A stretch of 64,000 bases of DNA from Ignavibacteriales bacterium (GTDB lineage: Bacteria; Bacteroidota; Ignavibacteria; Ignavibacteriales; Melioribacteraceae). Location of the stretch: the NCBI GenBank assembly GCA_020635275.1, contig JACKAA010000004.1:62001-126000 (forward strand). Direction: 5' to 3'. The notes beneath the pieces were generated by a model that searched no databases, was not told the origin of the DNA, and saw only the letters and a program-made list of their open reading frames with translations. The translations under genes were made by a program, and so were the position numbers. Shown piece by piece: positions 44,301-51,875 of the stretch. Positions within the stretch are counted from its first letter, which is position 1; the number at the start of each line of letters is the position of its first letter.

Positions 44301-44386
44301 GATGGACAATAATTGGCGGATTAATTATGTCAACATTTTTAACGTTAATTGTTGTGCCTGTTTTATATAAACTTTATACTAAATAA
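41354..44386 (+). CDS. RND-family efflux pump (AcrB/HAE type)
   Basis: Proton-driven exporter of 1010 residues with about twelve helices and two large periplasmic loops. Markers are IVVYPGATPNDVEELVINPI, GLVIALGLLVDNAIVVTENI, IAIVGIFGILVLQFRSYKQP and GLTSLIGIVVNNSIILVDYT. The first acidic residue of the proton relay (Asp398) is present but the second is Asn399 where AcrB has Asp (VDN in place of VDD). This variant is seen in several environmental RND pumps. Substrate range cannot be told; TetR control suggests small-molecule or drug export. DUF2141 follows. Confidence 0.93.
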   Translation: MNFSKAALENHQFSIIIILILLLLGIVSFITMPRYEDPQVSPAATSIIVVYPGATPNDVEELVINPIEEILNELEDIKTIKSYARDGFANISIEFLAGSDPDDKYSDVTQKVNSIRNKLPSEILDIDLIKWTIADVKILQLALISETDEYSRMEKEAEQLEDVLKKVSGVRSIKVSAYPEQEVRIEINLEKLYQYKIALSQVINIIQSNNANIPGGDIDLGGKNFNIQTSGSFKDLKEIENVVVNSVNGQILFLKDIANVCRTYEDPKYIAKFNNKRAIFISADQKIGTNIFDVSNSLKEKVEEYKSKLPKSMSLETVFDQSQSVDKRLTGFFLNLLQGLILVGTILFLVVDIQTAIIVMLVIPISILIGIGLLDLSRFGLEQMSIAGLVIALGLLVDNAIVVTENISRYIQQGLSNFEAAVKGTSQITWAIISSTLTTILAFVPMMLMQDITGDFIRSMPVTVSYTLLASLLIALTLTPLLSEKFMSKNSVSKERKARKFLNKFVSNTYKPKLQFALDHPKTIIISAVIFFLISLSLFPLVGISFFPKAEKPLFMININLPEGSSISKTEKVANYVEEILMKKEEVINFTTNIGNGNPRIYYNVVSKTNADNYAQIFVELKEYNYDEFNNFLSELRNEFDDFAGAKIEVKDFEQGPPVEAPIAIKILGDDISSLRKISLDVENIFINTEGTVNVNNPLSTTKTDLYVNINKEKAAIYGVPIFEIDRTIRASINGLTISTYRDKTGKEYNIILRSPEGEKTDVEKFDRIYVSSISGGQIPLKQLAKIEFKTSPLTINHFDLARTVSLTSDVLSDYSVNTVTNEIVEKLKTYPFPKGYSFYIGGELESQQQSFGGMAKAMIIAIVGIFGILVLQFRSYKQPLIVFSAIPLAIIGSIIALLLTGNSFSFTAFVGLTSLIGIVVNNSIILVDYTNKLRSEEGLSIPQALITACEIRFIPIILTTGTTIVGLFPLTLGGGTMWAPMGWTIIGGLIMSTFLTLIVVPVLYKLYTK

Positions 44387-44397
44387 TTTTGGCAACT

Positions 44398-44817
44398 ATG
44401 AATTATAAAATAATATTAGTCTTTGCATTTATTTTTACTTTAAAAATTTGTGGTCAAAATTGTAAACTAACAGTAAAGGTTTATAATTTAGAAAAAAGAA
44501 AAGGGAATATTTCAATTGGTTTATTTAATAAGCCTGTAGGATTTCCGAAAAAAGATTCCGGCAGTATTGGTATTGAAATTCCGATCAAAGATTCTTTTGT
44601 TGAGCATACTTTTCTAAATTTAGAATATGGAAAATATGCACTTGCAATTTATAATGATGAAAATAAAAATGGAAAATTGGACAGAAGTATTTTTGGCTGG
44701 CCAATTGAAGATTATGTTTTTTCAAATTATGCAAAAGGAAGTTTTGCACCGCCAAGTTTTGAAGATGCAAGTTTTCAGCTTAGGGATTCAGTTTTAATTG
44801 AACTTGAGTTTAAGTAG
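44398..44817 (+). CDS. DUF2141 secreted protein
   Basis: Secreted protein of 139 residues in the DUF2141 family. A signal peptide (about 1-19, ending ICGQ) is followed by a beta-sandwich with the pattern LTVKVYNLEKRKGNISIGLF, GKYALAIYNDENKNGKLDRS and FGWPIEDYVFSNYAKGSFAPP. Function is unknown; these proteins often occur near TonB receptors, membrane pumps and other envelope genes. It begins 11 bp after the RND stop, so it may be the fourth gene of the efflux transcript. I use the ATG at 44398; a TTG three codons upstream is possible but lacks a ribosome site. Confidence 0.85.
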   Translation: MNYKIILVFAFIFTLKICGQNCKLTVKVYNLEKRKGNISIGLFNKPVGFPKKDSGSIGIEIPIKDSFVEHTFLNLEYGKYALAIYNDENKNGKLDRSIFGWPIEDYVFSNYAKGSFAPPSFEDASFQLRDSVLIELEFK

Positions 44818-44828
44818 AACAGTGAAAT

Positions 44829-45299
44829 TTATTTAGCTTTCCAATCATCCGGAACTTGAACAACTATTACTTCACCTTTTGCACAAATTTCATCTTTAGC
44901 AAAAAGAACGGTTTCAACAATTACTTTTCTTCCTTTTACTTCTTTAATTTTTCCGCGTAATTCTAAAGTGCAATCAATAGGTGTTGGCTTTAAATAGTCA
45001 ACTTTTAAAGATGCTGTAACACATCGAGGATAATTATCACTTTTACTTTCTTGAATTCTGTAAAGTGCTGCAGAGCCACTTCCGGTCGAGTGACAATCAA
45101 TTAAAGATGCAATCAATCCGCCATAAACAAAACCGGGAAGAGCAGTGTGTTCTGGTCTTGGGACAAACTTGCTTACAGTTTCTTCGTCATCCCAATATGT
45201 TTTTAGCTTATGTCCAAATTCATTATTTGTGCCGCAGCCGTAGCAATGACTAAAATCATTAGAATAAAATTCTTGAAACGCTTTTGGGTTATCTTTCAT
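44829..45299 (-). CDS. PaaI-type hotdog thioesterase
   Basis: Small hotdog-fold acyl-CoA thioesterase of 156 residues. The key stretch is EHTALPGFVYGGLIASLIDC, where the Gly-rich loop and the acid of the PaaI family lie, followed by STGSGSAAL; the end strand is GRKVIVETVLFAKDEICAKG then EVIVVQVP. The N-terminus contains CYGCGTNNEFGHKLKT, a cysteine pair typical of this subgroup. Substrate unknown (likely a short or aromatic acyl-CoA). It converges with DUF2141, 11 bp between stops. ATG at 45299. Confidence 0.85.
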   Translation of the reverse strand: MKDNPKAFQEFYSNDFSHCYGCGTNNEFGHKLKTYWDDEETVSKFVPRPEHTALPGFVYGGLIASLIDCHSTGSGSAALYRIQESKSDNYPRCVTASLKVDYLKPTPIDCTLELRGKIKEVKGRKVIVETVLFAKDEICAKGEVIVVQVPDDWKAK

Positions 45300-45384
45300 C
45301 TAATTCTCAAATTTATTTAATTTATTTAGATAAATATATGAATTACTTCATTGTTTATTTCTATTAAAAAAGTTATGTTTTAAT

Positions 45385-45726
45385 ATGATATTTACTCCTA
45401 AATACATTAGAAAATCCTCAAGACTATTTTTAATAGTTTTTCTCACTTTTTTAGGATTATCATTTTCGCACGCGCATAAAATTAATTTTGTTACAGATTC
45501 ACCCTTAGAATTTGGTATTGAGAAACATGTTTTTTCAGATCCGCTTTTAGATTCATCATTAAACTGCACAATCCAAACTTTTAATAATTCAATTACGTTT
45601 TCAAATGTTTTTGAATTAACAAATACAAAAATACATAGTTCAGATGAAATTTCATTTTACCATTATATTTATCATTCCAACAATTCACTTGTTTGCACTC
45701 AACTTAGGGCTCCTCCTATATCTTAG
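45385..45726 (+). CDS. Small secreted protein of unknown function
   Basis: A 113-residue protein I do not recognise. It has a hydrophobic N-terminal signal segment (LFLIVFLTFLGLSFSHAH, about residues 14-31) with a likely cleavage near SHAH. The mature part is Ser/Asn/His-rich (SSLNCTIQTFNNS, SFYHYIYHSNNSLVCTQ) with two cysteines and ends LRAPPIS. Such short secreted proteins with Pro-rich ends occur next to metal-linked TonB receptors in Bacteroidota; a second example with a Pro-rich end is at 51444. It precedes a lipoprotein and a ZnuD-like receptor. A metal-related role is inferred from position and His/Cys content. Confidence 0.55.
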   Translation: MIFTPKYIRKSSRLFLIVFLTFLGLSFSHAHKINFVTDSPLEFGIEKHVFSDPLLDSSLNCTIQTFNNSITFSNVFELTNTKIHSSDEISFYHYIYHSNNSLVCTQLRAPPIS

Positions 45727-45773
45727 TTTGATTTAATAATTACTCAATTATTTTAAACTTTTTAGGAGATGTT

Positions 45774-46235
45774 ATGAAAACTAATATTCTTGCTCGAATA
45801 CTTATATTATTAATAATTACTATTTCTTTTTTTTCATGTAAGGATGATGATCCAATAACTCCTGCAGAAGATCATTTTGAAGCTATTGGAACAGTTATTT
45901 ATGATGCAACCGGAGCCTTAGCTGTATCAATTTTACGAGGTGAAACTAATGACACACTTAGAATTACAAACGGTGAAAGATCAGATCATTTTGATGTAAA
46001 ATTTTATGATGATAATGAAAATATTGTTGATCCGCCTAATAACGAACATACTAAACTAAGTTATGAGATTGGTGACTCAACATTTGCATCATGGTGGCAG
46101 CATGAAGGTGAAGAAGGTGGTTTTGAGTTTCATTTAGATGGCAAAAAAGTTGGCAAAACTACTTTGCAATTATTTATTGTTCATGAAGATCATAATGATT
46201 ATCGCTCCGGGGAAATACCTTTGGTCATTGAATGA
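45774..46235 (+). CDS. His/acid-rich lipoprotein next to a TonB receptor
   Basis: Lipoprotein of 153 residues without a known family that I can name. A signal peptide with lipobox FFSCKDDD (Cys22) is followed by a beta-rich domain. Notable are the clusters of His, Glu and Asp (SWWQHEGEEGGFEFHLDG, VHEDHNDY), which could bind a divalent metal. Strong AGGAGAT site. The stop overlaps the start of the TonB-dependent receptor (ATGA), so the two are translated together, a pattern of surface lipoprotein plus receptor pairs. A role as metal-capturing partner of the receptor is inferred. Confidence 0.68.
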   Translation: MKTNILARILILLIITISFFSCKDDDPITPAEDHFEAIGTVIYDATGALAVSILRGETNDTLRITNGERSDHFDVKFYDDNENIVDPPNNEHTKLSYEIGDSTFASWWQHEGEEGGFEFHLDGKKVGKTTLQLFIVHEDHNDYRSGEIPLVIE

Positions 46236-48436
46236 AAATAAGAATAATATTCTCAATTTTATTGCTTGGAATAGTTTCTAATTTATTTGCTGCAAGTAAA
46301 AACATTCAAATAATTGTTATTGATTCAGAAACAAATTTGCGTGTTCATCATGCAACGATTAAAATTGTTGAACTTGGAGATGTTTACACTTGTAACGACA
46401 GTGGTGAAGTAGCGATACACAATATTAAATTCGGCACTTTTACTTTTGCTATTAACCACATTAGTTATGAAGAAAATGTTGCACCAATTATTATAAATGA
46501 AAGCACTAATAATAAAATTGCATTTTACTTAATACCTAAAACAATTCAGTTAGATCCGGTTGTAATTTCTGATTATAAGTCTTACTCAACTTTTGATGAT
46601 TTGAACGAATTATCAAATGTTTTAAAGGGGAAAAATCTTCAGAGACAGATGGGTTTAACCCTTGCGTCAACTTTAAAAAATGAGGCTGGTCTTTCAATGC
46701 GTTCAATGGGACCAGCCCCATCGCGTCCGGTTATTAGAGGTTTAGGCTCAAACAGAGTTGTAATTAGTGAAGATGGAATTAAAACTATTGATCTTTCTGC
46801 CACTTCACCGGATCATGCTGTTACAATTGATCCATTTTCAGTTGAAAGAATTGAAGTTCTACGCGGACCAAAAGTTTTGACCCAGACTTCTACAACAATT
46901 GGCGGTGTAGTAAACACAATTAGAAATGAAATTCCCACAACATTGCATGATGATTTAATAGGTACAATTGGTGGATATGCAGAAACTGTTAATGATGGAT
47001 ATTTGGGTTCGGCAATGCTGGAATATCCAATTTCAGATTTTGCGATAAGAGGTGAAATTAGTAAAAGAAAAACAAATGATTTAAATACACCAATTGGAAA
47101 ATTAATTAACTCTTATTCTGAAAACTTGAATTACAGTATTGCCGGAAGCTACTTTACAAATTTTGGAATTATGGGATTATCCTACAGAGATTTTGAATTA
47201 GATTATGGTGTTCCTGGTGGATTTATTGGTGCTCATCCTAAAGGTGTTGATATAAGTATTTCAAAAAATCAAATCAATTTCTTGAACAAAATTAATTTTA
47301 ATGAAAGTATTCTAAAGGATTTAGAAATAAGTTTGAGTAAAGTTTATTATCGCCATAAAGAGTTTGAAGCAAGCGGGGCAATAGGTTCTGAGTTTGAACT
47401 AAATAATTATTTGGGAAAAGTTGAATTAAACCATAATAATTTTGGAAAAATTTCTAACGGAATTTTAGGCGCTGAATTTGAATATGAGGATTTTAATATT
47501 GGCGGATTTGTATTCACACCTCCTTCAACATCAACAAATTTTGCAGCATACTTTTTTGAAAATATTGATTTAAGCAGAATAAAATTTGAGTTAGGCGCAA
47601 GATATAATTATGATAAAATTACTCCAATTAAAGAAAATGAAAATTCAAAAATTGGAGATATTAGAGAAAGAATTTTTAATACATATTCTTTGTCATTTTC
47701 ATTTTTGTATGAAATTTCCAACATAGTTTATGTAGGCACTAATTTAAGTAAATCTTCGCGCACTCCAACAATTGAAGAATTATTTTCTCAAGGTCCGCAT
47801 TTAGCTGCATATTCTTATGAAATTGGCAATCCAAATCTTAAAGATGAAAATGGATTTGGCTCAGAAATTTTTATATATCACAATTTTGAAGATTTGTATT
47901 TTAATCTAACTTTTTTCAGAAATGTATTAAGTAATTATATAATTCCAAGAAATTCCGGTGAAATAAATTATGCAACTTTTCTTCCAATTTATCAGACAAG
48001 TGGAGTTGAAGCAGAACTTTTTGGCTTTGAAAATCGAATTGATTGGAATATTTGTAATTGCCTAAAGCTGTCGAATACAATAAGTTACACAAATGGTAAA
48101 ATTAAAAATGAAGGTTATTTACCTCAAATTCCACCAATGAAAGGTTTGATTGAAGTAACTTACAAAACTCATAATTGGAGTTTAGGATTATTAAATGAGT
48201 GGGCATTAAAACAAACCAAAGTCGATGAATTTGAAGAACCCACAAATAGTTATTTTATACAAAATTTATTTTTCCAGTATGCCTTCACAACAGACGAATA
48301 CGTTCACAATTTTTCATTGAATTTTGATAATATATGGAATAAAGAATATCGCAATCATCTTTCCAGAGTCAAATCAATTCTACCGGAAGCAGGAAGAAAT
48401 GTTAGATTATTATACAAGCTTTACTTCCATATGTGA
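46232..48436 (+). CDS. TonB-dependent receptor, ZnuD-like
   Basis: Outer-membrane receptor of 734 residues. A signal peptide and a carboxypeptidase-regulatory-like domain (about 22-100: IQIIVIDSETNLRVHHATIK) lead into the plug (about 115-235) and a 22-strand barrel ending in an aromatic-type tail (YKLYFHM). The plug line RPVIRGLGSNRVVISEDGIK, then SPDHAV (Ser192-Val197) and IEVLRGPKVL, resembles ZnuD zinc receptors, where the SPDHAV segment is conserved. So zinc or haem/zinc uptake is likely. It is coupled to the preceding lipoprotein by a 4-bp overlap. TonB itself is at 58947. Substrate remains inferred. Confidence 0.82.
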   Translation: MKIRIIFSILLLGIVSNLFAASKNIQIIVIDSETNLRVHHATIKIVELGDVYTCNDSGEVAIHNIKFGTFTFAINHISYEENVAPIIINESTNNKIAFYLIPKTIQLDPVVISDYKSYSTFDDLNELSNVLKGKNLQRQMGLTLASTLKNEAGLSMRSMGPAPSRPVIRGLGSNRVVISEDGIKTIDLSATSPDHAVTIDPFSVERIEVLRGPKVLTQTSTTIGGVVNTIRNEIPTTLHDDLIGTIGGYAETVNDGYLGSAMLEYPISDFAIRGEISKRKTNDLNTPIGKLINSYSENLNYSIAGSYFTNFGIMGLSYRDFELDYGVPGGFIGAHPKGVDISISKNQINFLNKINFNESILKDLEISLSKVYYRHKEFEASGAIGSEFELNNYLGKVELNHNNFGKISNGILGAEFEYEDFNIGGFVFTPPSTSTNFAAYFFENIDLSRIKFELGARYNYDKITPIKENENSKIGDIRERIFNTYSLSFSFLYEISNIVYVGTNLSKSSRTPTIEELFSQGPHLAAYSYEIGNPNLKDENGFGSEIFIYHNFEDLYFNLTFFRNVLSNYIIPRNSGEINYATFLPIYQTSGVEAELFGFENRIDWNICNCLKLSNTISYTNGKIKNEGYLPQIPPMKGLIEVTYKTHNWSLGLLNEWALKQTKVDEFEEPTNSYFIQNLFFQYAFTTDEYVHNFSLNFDNIWNKEYRNHLSRVKSILPEAGRNVRLLYKLYFHM

Positions 48437-48507
48437 TTTTTGTCATTTCTTTTTAGCAAAAATTTTAGATAGTTTGTCTTATTAAATTATTTCAGTAAAA
48501 TATTTAA

Positions 48508-49983
48508 ATGAATAAAATACTTTTTATATTATTTTTTATCTCAATTTCTAATAATTATTTTCAAACATTTAATGCGACTAATATTAGTCGAGACAAATAT
48601 CTATACCTGCTTTCACCTCAAGGAACAGAATCATTTGATGCCCATGAAGATATTATTATATCTTGGGATTCATTTAATATTGACAAAATTGATATATCAA
48701 TATCTAATGATGGAACTAATTGGATAGCAATCATTTCAAACTATCCAACATCTAATAACAATTATTTTTTATCATGTGATTCTATTAAAGTTAATAATTT
48801 CCTATTAAGAATAACTGATTCAAATGATAACACAATATTTGATCAAACAAATTTTTATATTCAATTGTTAATGCCGCAATCCAATTTAAAAACTATTGCA
48901 AAAAATGAATTGGTAAAAAATATTACCATCCCAATTTTTAAAATTATGCCTTTAGGTGATTCAATTACAGATGGTTATTTATTACCAATTTCATCAAATG
49001 AGCGCGATGGATACCGTAAACATTTACAAGAAATTATCATAAACAATGGACTGTTATTTGATTTTGTTGGTTCAGTAGAAAGCGGAACCTTTATAGATAA
49101 ACAACATGAAGGACATGGAGGTTGGCATGCAAGGCATTGGTATCCGAATTTTAAATATGATATGAATAGCCATATAAATTTATTTCTTAATTTAAATAAC
49201 CCAGACATTATTCTTTTGCATATCGGAACAAATGATATTGGTGAATATTATGATAACAGAAATGATAATAATATTGATACTACAGTATCAGATGTCAGCG
49301 ATTTGATTGATTCAATTTATGTTTTTAATCCTGAAATAAAAATTATTTTAGCAAAAATTATTAATCGCACAGATGACATAAATTCAAATATCAATGAGTC
49401 AATTACTACTTCACAATATAATAATGCACTGTTTAATATGATTTTGGCAAGACAAGAGTACGGCACAAAATTATTTATAGTTGATCAAGAATCAGCATTA
49501 AATTATCCAAGTGATTTATCTGATGGTGTCCATCCTAATCAATCCGGTTACGATAAAATGGCGAAAGTTTGGTTTGATGGAATAATTAAAATTTTACCAA
49601 AATTAGATGCGAAAATATTTTTGGAAGGCACATATATTGATCAAACAAATTTAAATTTCCAATTAAACCTTTCCGGTGCAATCCCTTTTGCTCAGCCATT
49701 TAATAATTTCCCTTGGAATTTTAGTGGAACTGAATTAGCTCAAAATATTCCAAATAATATTGTCGATTGGGTTTTAGTTTCATTAAGGAGCGAAACTTCT
49801 GCATCATCTGAAGTTGCAAAAAGAGCTGGATTTTTAAGAAATGATGGTAAAATTGTTGATCTTGATGGAACTTCTCCTTTGGCCTTTGTTGTTGAAAATG
49901 GTGATTATTATGTTGTTGTTGAACATCGTAACCATTTGTCAGTTATGAGCAGCTCCAAGATTACTTTTTCTTGGTTAAATTAA
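48508..49983 (+). CDS. Secreted SGNH/GDSL esterase (CE3-like) with accessory domain
   Basis: Secreted hydrolase of 491 residues. After a signal-like N-terminus and a small beta domain (about 30-130: LYLLSPQGTESFDAHEDIII), the SGNH domain (about 145-365) shows GDSITDGY (nucleophile Ser), IGTNDIGEY and the catalytic Asp/His in DGVHPNQSGY. This fits carbohydrate esterase family 3-like acetyl esterases. The C-terminal 110 residues (IVDWVLVSLRSE, HRNHLSVM) match an accessory domain common on secreted proteins of these bacteria, usually followed by more sequence and a sorting domain; here the protein stops there, with no T9SS tail. Target polysaccharide unknown. Confidence 0.8.
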   Translation: MNKILFILFFISISNNYFQTFNATNISRDKYLYLLSPQGTESFDAHEDIIISWDSFNIDKIDISISNDGTNWIAIISNYPTSNNNYFLSCDSIKVNNFLLRITDSNDNTIFDQTNFYIQLLMPQSNLKTIAKNELVKNITIPIFKIMPLGDSITDGYLLPISSNERDGYRKHLQEIIINNGLLFDFVGSVESGTFIDKQHEGHGGWHARHWYPNFKYDMNSHINLFLNLNNPDIILLHIGTNDIGEYYDNRNDNNIDTTVSDVSDLIDSIYVFNPEIKIILAKIINRTDDINSNINESITTSQYNNALFNMILARQEYGTKLFIVDQESALNYPSDLSDGVHPNQSGYDKMAKVWFDGIIKILPKLDAKIFLEGTYIDQTNLNFQLNLSGAIPFAQPFNNFPWNFSGTELAQNIPNNIVDWVLVSLRSETSASSEVAKRAGFLRNDGKIVDLDGTSPLAFVVENGDYYVVVEHRNHLSVMSSSKITFSWLN

Positions 49984-50060
49984 TTATTATTGTCAGGAAC
50001 AAATAATTAATTTTTTGTTATAAGTTGTACCAAACTTTTCAATTATTATTCTAGGACTTT

Positions 50061-50474
50061 ATGGAATTTAACTATCAAGATAAAGGAAATTATTTCAGAG
50101 GGCTACTAATTTTAGTCGGTAAAGATAATATTATTGAACAAAATGAACGAAAAACTATTTTAAGTTACTGTGAAAAATTAGGTTTCGAAAAAAGATTTTG
50201 TGAAGATGCTGTATCAAATTTCTTAGAAAATAGTTTTATTGATAAAAACCCACCAAAGTTTTCCTCAATTGATTTAGCAAAAAAGTTTTTAGAAGATGCT
50301 ATCAAATTATCACTAGTTGACAATGATTTTCATGTTGAAGAGTTAGAGTGGTTAGAAAATGTTGCTAAAGTAAATTTAGTTGAAAAGGATTGGCTCGATA
50401 AGAAGATTCAACAGAATTTAAACTCAGAAATTGAAGTTAATCATATTATAGCATTAAAAAATAATATAGGATAA
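50061..50474 (+). CDS. Hypothetical protein, possibly TerB-like
   Basis: Soluble helical protein of 137 residues that I cannot assign firmly. It is all-alpha in look, with charged helices such as LILVGKDNIIEQNERKTILS, FLEDAIKLSLVDNDFHVEEL and EWLENVAKVNL. The 'DNDFHVEELEWL' line resembles TerB/DUF533-like seven-helix proteins, where an acidic pair binds a metal ion in the family. No signal peptide. ATG at 50061 with TAGGACT upstream. It lies 19 bp before the thioredoxin-family gene in the same direction and may be part of one unit. Confidence 0.6.
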   Translation: MEFNYQDKGNYFRGLLILVGKDNIIEQNERKTILSYCEKLGFEKRFCEDAVSNFLENSFIDKNPPKFSSIDLAKKFLEDAIKLSLVDNDFHVEELEWLENVAKVNLVEKDWLDKKIQQNLNSEIEVNHIIALKNNIG

Positions 50475-50493
50475 ATAGAAAGGAATTTTTAAA

Positions 50494-51078
50494 ATGGCTT
50501 TTACTTTGCAAATTGGTGAAAACGCAAAAGATTTTTCTCTACCAGCTACTGATGGAAAGACTTACAGTTTATCAAATTTTAATGATTCAAAATATTTGGT
50601 AATATTTTTTACTTGTAATCATTGTCCTTATGTTATTAACTCAGATGAAATTACAAGAAAAACCGTTGAAAAATATTCACCAAAAGGAATAAAATTTGTT
50701 GGAATTAATTCCAATAGTAAAAATACATACGAAGATGATAGTTTTGATAATATGGTTGTGAGAATGAAAGCAAATAACTTTCCATGGCTGTATTTATATG
50801 ATGAAACACAAGAAATAGCATTAGCATATGGCGCTTTAAGAACTCCTCATTTTTATGTATTTAATGAAAATAGAAAATTGGTATATACAGGAAGAGCTGT
50901 TGATAGTCCGCGCGATCCTTCGAAAATTAGCATAAATGATTTGGAAAATGCTCTTGAAGAACTATTAGCAGATAAACCAATAAGTGTAGATGTTACAAAT
51001 CCTATTGGCTGTAATGTTAAGTGGGATGGTAAAGATGCACATTGGATGCCAGCCGATGCGTGTGATCTAGTTTTTTAA
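50494..51078 (+). CDS. Thioredoxin-family / AhpC-TSA-like redox protein
   Basis: Cytoplasmic redox protein of 194 residues with a peroxiredoxin-like fold. N-terminal AKDFSLPATDGKTYSLSNF is the AhpC/TSA-type start, and the active site is CNHCPYV with Cys41 and Cys44 (a CxxC rather than the lone peroxiredoxin Cys). A second element, CNVKWDGKD, lies near the end with the text typical of this stand-alone family. No signal peptide, so it acts in the cytosol, probably as a thiol reductase or peroxidase. AAAGGA ribosome site. Its last four bases overlap the convergent DUF4342 gene. Confidence 0.85.
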   Translation: MAFTLQIGENAKDFSLPATDGKTYSLSNFNDSKYLVIFFTCNHCPYVINSDEITRKTVEKYSPKGIKFVGINSNSKNTYEDDSFDNMVVRMKANNFPWLYLYDETQEIALAYGALRTPHFYVFNENRKLVYTGRAVDSPRDPSKISINDLENALEELLADKPISVDVTNPIGCNVKWDGKDAHWMPADACDLVF

Positions 51079-51359
51079 TCAACCTCAGATTTTGTATTAT
51101 TCTCACAAAGTAATAATATTGATGAGTTTTCTTTTGTAATTATTTCTACTGAAAATTTTGCAGCATAACCGGCAATAGCACTAATTGCAGTAACAATAGG
51201 CGCTGCAATTGCAATAACTGCAAATACAATTACAGGTAATTCAATGAAAGCATCTCCTTTATGATCACGAATAATTATTCTTTTTAAATTGCCTTCTTTT
51301 ATTAATTCTTCTATTTTATTAATCATTTCATTTGCAGTTTTATAAACTTTATCAAACAT
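51075..51359 (-). CDS. DUF4342 protein
   Basis: Small protein of 94 residues in the DUF4342 family. It has an N-terminal amphipathic helix (TANEMINKIEELIKEGNLKR), the strand motif IIIRDHKGDAFIELPVIV and a long hydrophobic stretch (FAVIAIAAPIVTAISAIAGY) that should sit in the membrane. Function is unknown. It is convergent with the redox gene at 50494, sharing four bases (51075-51078), and divergent from the small protein at 51444. Length is normal for the family. ATG start. Confidence 0.85.
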   Translation of the reverse strand: MFDKVYKTANEMINKIEELIKEGNLKRIIIRDHKGDAFIELPVIVFAVIAIAAPIVTAISAIAGYAAKFSVEIITKENSSILLLCENNTKSEVD

Positions 51360-51443
51360 TTTTACCTCTTTTTATTCTTTAGATGTTTTAATAATACAAT
51401 TTGTTCCATTATTTTTTATTTTTACTAAAAACTTCATTTAAAT

Positions 51444-51824
51444 TTGAAAAGATCAGTAAAAATATTAAGCCTAATTTTTCTATTTTCGTACACTAGCTAT
51501 GCATTTAGAGTGTTATTTCCTGTTATAGATTATGTACTAAATTTTTCTTACATAATAACTGAACTTTGTGAACAAAAAGATAATCCTGAAAACATGTGTT
51601 TAGGCAAATGTCATTTGGCAAAAGAAATAAAAAAACAAATTGATGCTGAAAATACTGATAGCAAAATGGTTAGTCTTGAATTTATTAAAATTCCTCATTT
51701 TTATTTTACTGATATAAAAGTTCCAAAAAATATTATTAATGCATATAAATATTGTTTTAAAATCAATTCTAATTTAACATCTCCATCTATTGAACCTTTT
51801 ACACCTCCACCTAAATTTGGATAA
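51444..51824 (+). CDS. Small secreted Cys-rich-motif protein next to a TonB receptor
   Basis: A 126-residue protein with a hydrophobic N-terminus (VKILSLIFLFSYTSYAFRV) and a striking cysteine/histidine motif LCEQKDNPENMCLGKCHLAK (Cys, then MCLGKCHL), then a Pro-rich end PFTPPPKFG. I know similar small proteins from Bacteroidota near copper or iron-type TonB receptors; their role is unknown, but the CxxxC-H cluster suits metal binding. It starts with TTG at 51444 (no ATG before the signal segment), weak ribosome site. The TonB receptor at 51876 follows 51 bp later in the same direction. Confidence 0.65.
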   Translation: MKRSVKILSLIFLFSYTSYAFRVLFPVIDYVLNFSYIITELCEQKDNPENMCLGKCHLAKEIKKQIDAENTDSKMVSLEFIKIPHFYFTDIKVPKNIINAYKYCFKINSNLTSPSIEPFTPPPKFG

Positions 51825-51875
51825 TTTATAAAATAACAAACAAATATTTATCCAAATTAAAAGGAATAGTCATTT

